The notes: a model not told the origin generated them from the sequence alone. A stretch of 64,000 nt of DNA from Patiria miniata (GCF_015706575.1 NW_024037063.1:13640927-13704926); one strand, 5' to 3'. Counted from the stretch's first letter, positions 1 through 12,080 are shown. A program made the numbers and translations.

Positions 1-1573
1 TAGTAATTTAACATCAGATTTCTCCTTCAATGTATTGTTTTCAAAACTTTGCTCTGTAATGAAATATCAAATGATGCTTGTGAGGTTTGATCCTTATGAT
101 CCTTTTTTTTTTCCTGGGGAACAAAAATTTCCAAAACACAAAATATGTATATTTATGTGAAAGAAACTGTCAAAATCATATTTTTTTAAATTACTGGGTT
201 TTTTTTAATGTAAATATTACTGACAAGAATACTTCATAATTCAAATTGCAACTGTATATAGGGCAGGGGAATTCCAATGCAGTCTTAGGCAAAGTCTAGT
301 TTTGGTGCTATCTCCAATTGACCTATCGCGGTAGAATCGAAATTGAAATATTGTCCAATTACATGATTTACGAATGGACGCGGAATGCGCAAAATCTGAG
401 ACAAACACAGCTTAAAGTACAAAAGTGCCATATGATTGCCTAAGGGGCGAGGCTAACTCGCAAACGGCGATAGGTCAATTCATATTGAAGTGATTATGTA
501 AGAACGCCCAAGGCCGGTTGTTGGCACATCAGTAGGACCTCGCTGATGCAAACATGGCCACTACTCACTATGGACTCGTGTATTTTCCAAGCATTTTTGT
601 GTTGTTTCATTAGGAAATTAGAAACAAATCTACAGGTTGACTTTTATTTGTATAATTACATACAGTCCACAGTAAAACAGTTGACCATCGTGAGGTAGCA
701 TTTATTAACCAAATTTCCAAACGGTTTTATTTTGCTTCGAATACACGAGCAGTACGAATGGTTGGCTCAGTTGCCAAATGTGTGGCATGATCAATCATTT
801 GGATAAGTCCAGACTGGGACCGTGAGTGCATGAAAACGTGCAAAATTACTACTGACGTTTTTTTACTCACCATTCGGCTAATTAATGCCCACACAACACA
901 TACATCAAAATGCTTAAGTTGCAAGCATGTCACCTGCGAAATTTGAGACCTTAAATTCAATTTTAAGGCAAGTTTTTGGCAGTTCAAAAACCATCCACGT
1001 CATTCTCCATGCTCTAGAAATGGTTGTGTGATTCCCAAGGTATTCTGGGTAGGTGTAGGAAGAGCCTTGCAGCTTACTTGTTTTTTAATCGATGGCCAAA
1101 TGTACATAGCGCCCTCTGTTAAAAAATGAAACATTCTGCAGTCGCTCAGATCAACAAGAGGGCGCTGTTTTATCTACACGATGAAAATGTTTTAGCTGAG
1201 GAGTCTTTTTGCACAATGCATTGCAGTACACATCAACGTGATGTTTCGTGTTTGGATTTCGATAACTCCCTGCAAAATTAGAATTTAAAAGCTGAATTTT
1301 TGGTGATGCAATTCTCACAACAGCAACTTTGCGAGGCAGAAGTTTCGGGGATTATTGAAGAAACTGTAGTGAGTAAAGAAGCTTGCAAATTTGATTCACA
1401 CTGGTTTTATTATGCAGCACAAACTTTTGCACGATATGGATACCTTAAGTTTTGGGACTCTCGTACACAGTATTGAGAGTCCCAAATTTTCGGACTAGGA
1501 TAAGTCCAGTGACCTCACTCGCTATTACATACCACTCCGATAGTGAATTACTTTTCTTTGACCTCTCATCCAG
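1..1573. other. PSMA5 intron 1 (part), no coding exon seen
   Basis: I found no match to the expected first PSMA5 exon (the FSPEGRLFQVEYAIEA region of the family) in any frame, so this stretch is read as the end of intron 1. It holds a small inverted-repeat element at 314-481 and two oppositely oriented AGAGGGCGC-type motifs at 1109-1117 and 1157-1165. A short hairpin repeats the phrase GGGACTCTC near 1450-1485. The rest is AT-rich with nothing recognisable. Confidence 0.6.
314..481. mobile_element. Small MITE-like inverted repeat
   Basis: The sequence opens with AATTGACCTATCGC and closes with its complement GCGATAGGTCAATT, about 168 bp apart, with no coding capacity. The inner phrase CTATCGCGGTAGAAT also occurs inside the larger elements at 15186-15895 and 36503-37220. 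This suggests a shared module or nested origin. Confidence 0.6.
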
Positions 1574-4500
1574 CTTGGCTCCACCGCCCTGGGTATCCAG
1601 ACGTCCGAGGGTTGTGTCCTAGCCGTAGAGAAACGCATCACCTCGCCCTTGATGGAGATTTCCAGCATTGAGAAGATCGTGGAGGTGGACAACCATATTG
1701 GATGTGCTATGAGCGGACTCATCGCTGACTCCAGGACCTTGATTGATAGGGCACGCGTTGAGGCACAGGTAAGAGCAATGTATTGGTTGAGGGTGGTTGG
1801 TCCATGTTCTAAGTTGTGGACAGTAGGGGGGGGGGGGGATAGCAACGCCAACACCCCTTTGACTGGATACGCCCATGATTCTTGTGTAGGATTAAAACAT
1901 ATTCTTGATTCGTAACTCACGCTTCAACAAAATAACTTAAACCCTAACCGAACCCAACCCATCAAAATTCAACAGCAGGTTTTGTTTAAATCTGTTGGGA
2001 TAGGTACAGTTCCCCTAAACTGATGGTCTGTTACACAGGGGTTGGCATACCTCCAGAAACTAAGTCCAACAGTTTGCGTTTACAATTTCCCATGTGGATG
2101 TTGGAATTTGCCAGAATGGGTATGGTTCCTAGTAAATTTAGCTGGGGAGTTAGGGTTAATTGACTTTGGAGACATGGAAAGTTGTTTCCTCACAAGAACT
2201 GAGAAAGACGCAATACCAGAAAAATAAGCAAATGTGTGATTTTTTTTGGCTTGTTTAGGGTAGTTTGACTGACAAATTTAACAAATCCACCTCAGCAGTC
2301 AAAATCAGTCAGTTGCCTGTTTCTATTCCGGAGTGATTACCATCTGTGGCTGTAACTTGATGCAGCTATGCTTTGGCTATCCGCTCCGTTCACAAGTACC
2401 CCCTCACCGGCAAAGAGAGTACAGTTGGGGGTGACCGACCGACGCCATCTTGCCTGACATTTGCTGCGAAGCACGGCCACTGCCCGCGTGTACATAGTTC
2501 AAATCCCCTGGTGTACGTGCGTCACACACAAAGAACAGTGCGCATCAACCAGCAAAATGTCCCGCCCATGGGGCGTCGTTGTTAGGTAAAAGGGCGCCCT
2601 CTTTTGTCGGCGCACGGAGCCCATATAAGCCAGCTGTACCTGCTACTCAATAAGCCAGTTCGGTATTTCGATGAAGTAGTCCATGTCAAAGGTCATTCGG
2701 GATAAAATCGCTGACGTGATGATACACGATGTTACGCGGACGCCCATTCTGCTTGTAATTAACACGCGTCTCCCTGTGCATTCATGCGCTTTCGACGAGC
2801 GTTCAATTATCCAGAATGACCCCTGACCCATATCATTGTGTGCATGCGCAGTTACCGAACTGGCTTATTGCTTTTGTGTATTGATGGAATTTGACTAGTC
2901 ACAGTGCTTACTAGAAATGACTGGGGGTGATCAGCCTGTGTGTAGCGGGGAAACACTTTGAACCTTTGACTGTCTGTGACTGTTCAGAGAGCAAGAGGTT
3001 TTTAACATTTCATTTGACTCAATATGACTTGGGCGTCAATCTCCTCCTCCACAGAGCCACTGGTTCACCTACAATGAGAAGATGTCCATTGAGGCGGTGA
3101 CCCAAGCTGTCTCTAACCTCGCCATGCAGTTTGGGGATGACGACGCTGACAGCGGAGCTATGGTGAGTCACACACACAAACACAAACAAAACCATCAAAG
3201 GAACTGACAAACAGACCGACTACTATGGTTAAAATGTAAAAAGTGTTTATAAGTTGAGGTCAATTTTTGTTTGGGGGGGGGGGGAGGGGTTGCATGCAAA
3301 AGGGACACTGTTTATAGTATGGTTTTGTTCACATTCATTTAGAAAATTGATTTTGCTTGAATCAGTTTGCTTGTGGGTCCTGCTATAAATTTAGAATCCA
3401 AAGCGTGCACATTTTTCGTGTCCCTGTTACCTTTGAACTTTGTAATTTGACATTCATAAATACCTAAGACAGTTAACCCATTGCTATTGGTCGAAGAGCC
3501 CATCACGTGGCCAGTCTTAAACGGATGATAAAGACATGGCTAGCTGGTCTTAAACACTTTTCTAGTGTCACATGAAATTTGGACTCCTAAAAATCCAGTA
3601 CCTCTTACCGTTTTATTGGTTGAACGTTCACAATCCTCACGTAGGCATGCGCAATACTACCAGTGAGTCAGTATTTTATAGTCCTAAATTCACAACACAA
3701 CGCCCAGGTGCATTCTGCGTGACATTGCGCAGTACGTGCGACACACGCACCAATCTCCTTAAAAGGAGTTGTTTACATCTTACTCGCGAGCTGGACACTC
3801 CATTATTTAGCTAGAGGGGTGTTTCAAAAAACGTGAAGTGAACTTGTTGAACAAAATCAGGGTTTTTCGACCGAAAAGTCTTGATTTGTTTGACCGAAAA
3901 GGTATTTATGAATGGGAATAAATATGTGTTCGGTCTGTATTATTCACTCTGTTTAAGACCGCTTGGAGTCTGGGTGCTGATAATTACCTGAGCCGAAGGC
4001 GAGGGTAATTATCAGCACCCAGACTCCAAGCGGTCTTAAACAGTGATTAATACCGACCAAGCACACATTTATTCCCTTATTCATGTGTCCATTAAATTGA
4101 ATATTAAATATTTGTTGGGTAGGTCGTTTGCTTCACATAATCACTCGTGGAGAAGGAATACATTAAAGAGTGAAGCCAGAAGTATACAATTATAGATGTC
4201 AGATCTAACAGGATCAGGAAAAAAATGGATATATTTCTTACAATGACCCACAAGGCTCTTTTGAAAAAGCCAGGCAGTCTTCCAAAGCACTCTGTGCACA
4301 GGAACCCCCGCAATGGTTGGAAAAAAGAAAATGGGAGGGACCATTGAGAGGGACTCTTGACAGCGTTGCAAATGGCACGTGACGTCAATATTTGCAGACG
4401 CCATGGGTTTGAGCAAATTCAGGAAAAAATTAGTTGTGCGTATTTTGCGTAAACCATTGCGCACACATGGCGCACAAATGGCGTATCCCACTCACCAGAG

Positions 4501-7131
4501 ATCTTGTGAGTAATCAAGAAGTGCCATCGATTTCTCACCCGGAATCTTTTAAGAACTTGCTGAAACAGTCCTACTTTATAATTTTTTTCTTTTCATTAAT
4601 TTTTTTCAGAGTCGGCCGTTTGGTGTAGCCTTGCTGTTTGCCGGTATAGATGAAGAAGGACCAAGATTGTAAGCACAACATTTCTTCTAGCACACCAGCA
4701 GCCGATTTTACGGAACTTTACGCAATGGCATATTTCCACTTGCGCCCACATTTATTATGCAAATTACACAATATTTCACGCTGCGCAACATTTCAGTTAT
4801 GACAATTTCACGAAAGTTTATTTTTTCAATGTCTCATTCAAAAGTGAATAACTTTTATAGATTGCTAAGAAAATAGCTATCGAAAAAATCTATTATTCGA
4901 GGTAAACCTTGAAAACAGCTTGGAGAATGCACCTTTCAAGTTCTAGGATAAACAAAATGCAATAGAATTAGAATTTTTAGTTAGCCACTTTTAATTCAAA
5001 AAAAGTTGTTTGATGTTTCTGTTATTTAGGACACACCCTTCCTTAGTTGATGTTTTTTCTAAACTTTCCTTTTTCGTTTTCTTTCCCTTCAGATTCCACA
5101 TGGATCCATCCGGCACATACATTCAGTATGAAGCCAAGGCGATAGGCTCTGGTTCAGAAGGAGCACAGTCACAGCTACAGGAAACATACCACAAGGTAAA
5201 CATCGCGCTTCGCCGAATTAAAAAAACGAACGACTAACAGAAATTTCCAAGAATGTGTCTTTAGAGGCATCGTTGGAAATTGCCTACTTTTATTGCTTTC
5301 TTCAAAACGACAGCTTGTGAGAAAGAATATTTTCACAGGGAGTATGCTTTTCAACAGTAATTTTCGTCAGTTACTTTTTGAATTGCTGCAAATGATGGAC
5401 TGTAGCTTTAAATAAAACATACAGTACATCTTTAACCCTAACAATCCCCACTCAGTCAAACTCCAGCACCAGGATTTGTTGGAATCTGTTGGAGTGAGTA
5501 CTGCACTAGTAAACTGATTATGCTTTACATGGGGTCAGGCATACCACCATAATCATTCAGAGTCAAACAGTTTGGGTGTTGAGTTTACCATATGGTGTTG
5601 GAATTTGCAAGAGTGAGGAAGGTTCCTAGTTAATCACCCTAGGTGTTTAGGGTTCAAAGACAGACCTTAGATGGAGCTTGAAGCTGTACAGGACATATGT
5701 GAACGGCTCCACAAAAAAAGGGTATTAAGTCGCGCTGAGCATTATTGTGTAATGGCCCGCTCAACATTGAGAGGGTGAAAATTTTGTAAAAATGTGATCT
5801 TCATTTTTTGTCATGAATGTCATCTTTAATACCTACAGTTTCAGGTTTCATTCACAGAAATGTTGATTTTGATGAACAAAGTGGAAAAACAACCATTTTG
5901 TGTGCATCGTTCTGTTGTTTAACAACAAAGCCAGCTATTTCAAAGCCTGTTTTCTCAGTTGTGTAATTTGAACTCCAAGGAAGTAATTAATATGCAAATA
6001 CACCATTTCTCCAAAACGTAAGGGGCTATGGAGCTCTATTACAAATGAAAGCTTACATTGTGGGCTTTCCAACCATGTATATTACTCAATTTTTTTTTGC
6101 GACATAATACCCTTTTTGTGGAGTTGGTCACATATGTTGTATTAATTTAAAAGTTTTGGAGATATTTCTTTTTCTTTCTTTCTTGTGTAGTCTATGACTC
6201 TGAAGGAAGCATGCAAAGAGGCTCTGGTCATTCTGAAGCAAGTCATGGAAGAGAAGCTAAGCTCAACCAATGTAGAGGTAAACATTTGGATGACATCATT
6301 CCACCCGTATCGGTATTCGACTTAATTTATATCATCCGGAATTTAAGATTTGCTGTCATACAATGTTGTTGCAAAGATGTCTGTCCATGCTAGTTTCAAT
6401 TCCGCCCCGAAAAACTGATTGGCTTTTAAATTGCTATGTTGCAAGCAATCTGAAAGTTCATAAGATGGAATTTTGGTCGAGTGGTAAGATGTCTGCACTA
6501 GAAGGCAGGAGGTCGTGGGTTCGAGTCCACGCGAGTGATTTTTCCAACTTTCGCTCGGAAGGTAACACACTGAGTGTACAGTGTTTATACGTCGTCGGTG
6601 AAGGGCAAAACCTCATTTGAATATTACAGTTATTCACTTTTAATACCAACCGAAAACATGCCCCATGTTTAGTTATGGACTAGCAGCTACTGTACAAATT
6701 TCAAATTAATTGCGGCCCGAAAACACTTCAGTTTTCACTGGACAGACTGGTTCCTGCCCCCCTCCCCCCTTTCAGAATTGATAATTTGGGGACCAGGAAC
6801 TAGACTATTCGCTGGGTGATATGTTTGTGCACAAAACAACCCAAAATTGTTTCAGAGGGTTGCAGAGGCTCAAAATAAAAAAAACCCCAATGTTTTCATT
6901 ATAAATAACACTTTCAAAATCAAATTCAGTAAGCAGGAGCCTTACTTCAATGTTTGCATTCAGGCAAAATACAAAATCAATAAGACAGGAAATTCAAATG
7001 TGGTAATATGCATAATTATAATTTACATACTTTTCACATTCTTTGATTTTCAGATGGCCACCGTAACGCGAGAGAAGAAGTTTGTGATGTTCACGAAGGA
7101 AGAAATCGAGGCAATTGTAGCAGAAATGTAG
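1574..7131 (+). CDS. PSMA5: Proteasome subunit alpha type-5 (20S core), 5' exon missing
   Basis: This is a non-catalytic alpha-ring subunit of the 20S proteasome, acting in cytosol and nucleus. Six exons are visible: 1574-1768, 3055-3162, 4610-4668, 5093-5195, 6191-6277 and 7054-7131 (stop TAG). All have AG/GT borders and keep frame. Together they give 209 residues starting [13 protein letters not shown]. They include [18 protein letters not shown], the [10 protein letters not shown] block, [20 protein letters not shown] and FHMDPSG, all hallmarks of alpha-5. The family's 32-residue first exon would bring the total to 241, the usual length, so that exon should lie just upstream of the window. 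The C-terminus ([25 protein letters not shown]) diverges from vertebrates in the MATVTREKK stretch but keeps the FTKEE helix. Introns carry several MITEs. There is no AATAAA close to the stop; ATTAAA variants at 8244 and 8255 are possible poly(A) signals. Confidence 0.97.
1937..2160. mobile_element. MITE with TTA(A)ACCCTAAC ends, copy A
   Basis: The ends are AAACCCTAACC and the near-complement GTTAGGGTTAA. The interior resembles that at 5431-5655, sharing phrases such as ATCTGTTGG, TTGGAATTTGC and GGTTCCTAGT. It lies in the PSMA5 intron after exon 2 and has no coding potential. Both copies sit in introns of the same gene. Confidence 0.65.
2648..2870. mobile_element. MITE with CAATAAGCCAGTTCGGTA ends
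   Basis: There is an 18-bp terminal inverted repeat: CAATAAGCCAGTTCGGTA at the left and TACCGAACTGGCTTATTG at the right, about 223 bp apart. It is inserted in a decayed older repeat (about 2240-3005). That older repeat ends in a TTTGACTGTCTGTGACTG phrase also seen near 19560, so this is a nested insertion. Confidence 0.7.
3951..4041. repeat. Perfect 38-bp palindrome with 15-nt loop
   Basis: Positions 3951-3988 (GTTTAAGACCGCTTGGAGTC...) are the exact reverse complement of 4004-4041, with a 15-nt loop. Weaker flanking complementarity (ATTCCC/GGGAAT and CGGTC/GACCG) extends the structure to about 3910-4085. It lies in the PSMA5 intron between exons 3 and 4 and would fold as a long RNA hairpin in the pre-mRNA. 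Confidence 0.85.
5431..5655. mobile_element. MITE with TTTAACCCTAAC ends, copy B
   Basis: This is the second copy of the family at 1937-2160, beginning TTTAACCCTAAC and ending GTTTAGGGTT. Interior phrases are shared in the same order. It is in the PSMA5 intron after exon 5. Confidence 0.6.
5693..6137. mobile_element. Inverted-repeat element in PSMA5 intron 6 of the gene model
   Basis: The left end ACATATGTGAACGGCTCCAC continues into a run ending AAGTCGC. It is matched in reverse complement by GCGACATAATACCC...GTGGAG...CACATATGT at the right, with a few mismatches over about 40 bp. The interior has no coding capacity. The right end is about 50 bp before the acceptor of the exon at 6191. Confidence 0.65.
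6473..6545 (+). repeat. tRNA-derived SINE head
   Basis: An A-box-like TGGTCGAGTGGT and a B-box GGTTCGAGTCC are spaced as in a tRNA gene. The acceptor and anticodon stems do not pair properly, so this is not a working tRNA. A related copy (TGGTCGAGATGTCTGCACTAG) occurs at 11511. It lies in the last PSMA5 intron. Confidence 0.6.
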
Positions 7132-7378
7132 ATAGGACTAGGTTTTTGTAAACGTGTACAAGTAATCTTGGGGGTTTTTTTTAGAAATTTCTCGTCACTG
7201 ACAACCCTGAAAAATGTGTGCTTGTGTATAAGCCAGTTATCTTGACTGTTTACTGTGCTTAATTTGATGGCCATCAAATCGATGATTAATAACCTTGTAG
7301 CTTGTGAACGTTTTTATTTGTGTACCATTAACTCTTTGCGTACAACAAGCTGATCAACTTAAAATGGCGCCTCCTTTA

Positions 7379-7742
7379 GGCCAAAAAAAAAAATTTCTGG
7401 TATGCGCGCGCGTCGCCCTAGCCATGCTCGTCGGCAAAATGAAAAAGGTTTTTTTTCAATGAAAGATGATGTCTCAAAACCGCCAAACTCACTGGTTTGA
7501 CTGGAATCCTGCTGCTGCACAATTTTAACGTGTTTTTAGATTGGGTTATGGTCGAGAATAAGCTTTAGGTGGCCTCTCTGGACTCCCATATATTTGCACT
7601 AAGTTTAGTCGGGCACCATTTGCAGTCATCAGCCGACATTTGAAGCCCAAAAAATCAGGTAAAAAAAAAATAAAAAATCCACGTCGCCGCACCACTTCTT
7701 GTGCAAGCTCCATACCAAAAACCGGAGACTTTTTTTTTGGCC
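7379..7742. mobile_element. Harbinger-type MITE with GGCCAAAAAAA ends
   Basis: The left end is GGCCAAAAAAAAAAATTTC and the right end is ACTTTTTTTTTGGCC. The element is about 364 bp long and lies just after PSMA5. Flanks are TTA on the left and TGA on the right, an imperfect version of the 3-bp duplication seen in the better copies at 18125, 55017 and 59624. No transposase is present. Confidence 0.65.
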
Positions 7743-8509
7743 TGAAGAGGGCGAACATAATAGTGCATTGTTTTAATTAAGGCCAATAATTCCATACTCA
7801 AAAGAGATAAACAAAATCAAGCATTGCTGCTCTTAGACTAAGGAGCATCTTCTTTATAACACAGAATACATGTACTTGACTGCTGTATAAACTCTTTTAA
7901 ATCTTTTTGTAATGTGCACAAACCTTTCCACAAGTATGAGGCGCCGTCGGTAATGCAGTTCGGAGTCCCTCTCAGTGGCCAGAACACAGCACGTGCATGT
8001 TCTGGTTTTGCGCGAATGTGACACAACGTATGCACAACTTGCTATATTCTGAATGTGCACAAAGCCATAGCGTCATCACTTGAGTGTCAGGCATTCAAAT
8101 GACTCTCCCAGTGGTCTCCCCCAACTCTCCCATTCCTACCGTTGAGGGGGTACTTGTGCACGGAGCCCATAGGCAGTGCAGCAAAAAGCAAGTTCATCCT
8201 TATATGAACAGCAAGTTGACTTGTATTCTGTGCAGTACCAGATATTAAATGACTATTAAATGATTGTCATTTTTGACAAAAAAAATCCGTGAATTGTCTT
8301 TCTCTCTGTTCCAGCCCCCCCCCCCCACGCCCCTTGTTCTTGACATTGAAAAAGAATAATTGACAGCTTCAATCACCACTTACGTGGTATTTCTAAGTCC
8401 TACTTTTATAAATCTGTACCTATTTTGACCCTTGACGTATAATCCATTGTATGGAAATCAATACATGTACATGTACATGTAGATATTTTGAATTCATCCC
8501 AGTAGATTC

Positions 8510-9250
8510 TTAAAGGCATATAGGATCATTTGCATTGATCCCAAAAGTAATCCACTGAATTATTGTAAAAAAAACTTACTTGGATGAACGATCATACTGG
8601 TACTAAACACCCTGCGAAATCATTTCGTCTGGCTTGCTGTCATTTAGGAGAAATCAAGAAATGTACTTATCTACAAGCAAACTTGTATCCTCGATCCTGA
8701 TTGGTCGATCCACAGCAACACCAGTGTGATATTATACCATATCGCACAGTCCATATCGCACCCTGCGTTTGGGCTATTCCAAGATGCAAGCGACATTCCA
8801 GCTGCATGCGCTAAACCGCTAAAAAATGTTCGCGTAAAACTTTATAAAGTGTGTTAGTTCCATCTTTATTGTGCGTCAAGTTTGCTTGCAGATAAATTTG
8901 TTAAAGTGCTCGCACTCGTGGAACACGGAAAATGTAGTGCGTCTGTGTCGGCCCCATGTGGGACACAGACGCACTACATTATTCCGTGTTGCACTCACGC
9001 TCGCGTGAGTAGTAGGTGATTTCCAGCAATTGACTGATTTGGGGAAATAAGAGTGCTATGGATAAAATTGTGTCTTGTAATCAAAAGTTTGTGCATCTAT
9101 AGTTTTTAGTTTTCCGGAAAAATGTAATATCCACCGGAGTTGAAACTTCAACAGGTTATGTTTTGAACATTCTTCTTCGGCTATTGAGTGGCGTTTTTAT
9201 TAAAAACAAACGAAATGCATGAAAAGCAAATGTTCCAATAATCCCTTTAA
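8510..9250. mobile_element. MITE with TTAAAGG ends, carrying a nested hairpin
   Basis: It begins TTAAAGGCATATAGGATCATT and ends CCAATAATCCCTTTAA. A shorter relative is at 25541-25911. Between about 8680 and 9020 there is extra sequence absent from that copy. This contains a hairpin whose arms (8922-8949 and 8962-8990) read AACACGG...GTCTGTGTC and its near-complement. Confidence 0.6.
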
Positions 9251-10652
9251 AAACATGTCTCCACATACATTTTCTAGGGTCCAGTAAAAATTTAAACACT
9301 GTTCAGCTCTTTCCTTACCAGTAAAAAACTGCTCATAGCCTAACTTCAGTGAACAAAAAGAAGCAGAGATTGATCAAGCTACTTGCAGAAACACATTAAT
9401 AGAATTTTTTATTTACAAAATATCAGCAGTTTATACACACCTCACAGACTACATAAATAAAAAAGTACAAAAAAAGCTGTGCAATTCTATACGGTTGACA
9501 AGTAAACACTAAAGAATACCAATCATCTAAACAGAAACTATATTTCTTAAAGTGTGTTTTGTGATGCATTTAGCCTGACATTAAATTGTTTTCCTTATAA
9601 AAAGCTAACATATCTATCCCCTTCTATACAAGTGCTACATGTCGAATGCAATCACTTGTCCGAAAAGACATTTTACGGCTTGCGCAACGGACACAAACAA
9701 TCTCAGGATTTGTTGGGGTTTTCCGGGGCAAAACAAATTACGAAATTTCTATAAAATGCAAGTTGCGGTCTTTGGCACTAAACTTTAAAATACACTGTAC
9801 AATGTACATGTATATCAATTGTGTATTTTTCTCGTTACCCTATGTAGTATACTTCATTATGGTCTAAACACAGTAAGTAAATAAAAGTTTAACAAAAAAT
9901 CTTTTACGTGCACCATACAAGAACCTTAACATAATTTTTAAAAAAATACGGTGGGATCGCAATTTGGAATTTTGTATACAAAACGTGGAAATGTTTGCAT
10001 GTAAAATTTGTACACCTTACCACTTACAGAAAAAGATTTCAGTTATAAAATTACAATACATCAAGACTGATAATTTAAAGGTGGGACATCAGTTTGCATT
10101 GGAATAAATTCCAGCTTATTTGTGTAACTTCTGGTTCTCATTCTCTTAATCTACGAAGAATTTGTTCCCTCTAAAATAAGGTGAAAAATAATTACCTTAA
10201 CTGCTTAAAATTCTCGTGGCAGATCAATGAATGCACAATGTCTTCCTTTTGTTTAGTGAATCATATTATTTCTTTAGCCACTTAGTGTATGTAGTTCTTG
10301 TACGATTTTAGGGTTGACCAAAATTAACCCGAATCCTTATTCCATTTTGAATATTAGGAAGTCGTTCTTTAACCCCACATGCTTAAAACCGAGAATAAAT
10401 TAAATGCTAAAATGTCTCAAAAATTCCTAAAATGGTAGGCATGAAAGAATTAAACACTGAAAGGAATTGTTCTCATCTGGAGAAAGCACCAACGTTGTGA
10501 CAAAAATCCCACGGCAAAAAAAAAAGGAAATAAATTTGGCATTTTAAGTTAACAGTGAAGTTCATACACATTTAGAGGTGGTAGCACAAGTAAGTTGAAA
10601 GAGTTCGTTGGGTGATGTCAATGCAAAACGGCCAGCCGTTGTGATATGACAT

Positions 10653-12080
10653 CTAGTAACCGTACAGCTTAATCTTATTGACATCTTTATCTGCACATTC
10701 TCTGCTCCTGTTGTAGTAGTAATAGTTGCCGTCCTTGCGTTGGAGCTTCTTGATGTAGCCTGACTTGGGCCATCTGTCGATCTGTTCAAGAAAAATACAG
10801 AAACACAAAAATGTCACACAATAAATGATAAGTCCGAAAGTTTGGGACTCTCAATACTGTATATGATGCGATCAAGCTACATGAGTCGTTTGTCGGGAAC
10901 TTTCATTGGGAGATTCAGGCCAAAATAGGGCCACTTCATCACATCACTTCATCACATCTCTTGGTGTTCCGACTTCCTTAATTTTTGAACTAAAGATGGT
11001 ATCAGCATGCGGTTTTCACAGCAGTGATGCTGAGATTGTGCTCTTTTCAAATCTGTAAAAAACAAATTGACCAGGGTCGACAAACGACTCATCTAGCTTG
11101 ATCGCATCACATATAAGAGCCCAGAAACTTCAGAGAGTAAAAATGTGCAACACAAGAATATAGACTGGCACTTGAAACAACCAGCCCAACGCCCCTTCAG
11201 TACTGCATCAATCAGCTGTGTCAAAAGAATCTTAGGTGTTGAGTGAGTACGTTCAGATACCAATAACCTCAAATTTGCATAATGTGTGATGCATTTTCCA
11301 GTGATAGTTGGGGAGGGGGTTGGGTTGCCATCTCGACTTCCCCTTCTCCCAAAATCCACCTTGCAAACTCAATCCTGCCAGTGGCTGTCACTAAGGCCAG
11401 GTCCAGTACATACATCCAGAGCTGCAGCTATGTCTATTGTCAGGTTACTTGTTTGTAACACCAGCTGTGAGTACCGGTTGGGGTAGCCGCTGCTGTATCA
11501 AATTAAGCCTAGTTGGTCGAGATGTCTGCACTAGTAAGCAGGAGTCATGGGTTCAAGTCCCACCCAAGTAAGTTGAGGATTTTTTGTTTCTCACAAGCCT
11601 TCAGACAACACTAGGGAAGAATGTTGCAACCTTACTTGACGCCACTTTTTTCCTTCATACATCATGAAGGTCAGTCATTGCAAAAATGCTAATAAAACAT
11701 GAATATGGGTCTGAGAAACATTTCCACATTTGTTAGGAAATACTTAGAAAATTTCCTCGACTATCCATAAACTTGTACACAACTGCTGAAGTGGTGTCAG
11801 GTTGCAACATTCTTTCCCAACACTGAGTTCAGTGACGACGAAATTAACTTTGCAAAGGGAAAACCCAATATTCATTATTCTCAGGTTGTATCCTCAAAGA
11901 GACGGGAACTGATACAGCTCAGATAATTTTCAGCCAACTCACCTCGCCTTTGACTGAATGGTACTCCAAAGCATCTCTGTACCCAGCCAGCTGAAGTCTG
12001 TATGCCTCTTCCACCTCCTCAGACCAGCGTTTGGGTCGCTGGATCGACGTGGGTTTTCTTGCTCCAAGAGAAGTTGCCAT
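10653..12080 (-). CDS. MEIG1: Meiosis expressed gene 1 protein homolog
   Basis: The two coding exons on the minus strand are 12080-11943 and 10781-10653 (stop TAG). They are joined by a GT/AG intron in phase 0 and give 88 residues, the same length as mammalian MEIG1 as I recall it. The first exon reads [20 protein letters not shown] then [16 protein letters not shown]. The second reads [20 protein letters not shown] then [36 protein letters not shown].(T/S)GY.KKLQR and the YYYN..REC.DK.V.K.K.Y tail are family signatures. In mammals MEIG1 works with PACRG in sperm flagellum assembly. A likely 3' UTR runs to a minus-strand AATAAA at 9413-9408. A possible 5' noncoding exon is near 14856. The gene is convergent with PSMA5 and divergent from NAMPT. 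Its intron holds an inverted repeat and a SINE. Confidence 0.93.
10856..11118. mobile_element. Inverted-repeat element in MEIG1 intron
   Basis: The left arm, TGATGCGATCAAGCTACATG then AGTCGTTTGTCG, is matched in reverse complement by CGACAAACGACTCATCTAGC then TTGATCGCATCA at the right. There is one small mismatch region. The element has no reading frame of note and lies between the two MEIG1 coding exons. Confidence 0.7.
11511..11575 (+). repeat. tRNA-derived SINE head, second copy
   Basis: It is related to 6473-6545: TTGGTCGAGATGTCTGCACT, then GGTTCAAGTCCCACC as a B-box. It is followed by AT-rich tail sequence and then abuts the MITE at 11614. It is degenerate and not a tRNA gene. Confidence 0.55.
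11614..11818. mobile_element. MITE of the GTTGCAAC...GACGCCAC family, copy 1
   Basis: The ends are GGGAAGAATGTTGCAAC and GTTGCAACATTCTTTCCC, with GACGCCACTTTTTTCC just inside the left end. Related copies lie at 14566, 17782, 40520, 40773 and 54936. It is inside the MEIG1 intron. Confidence 0.8.
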
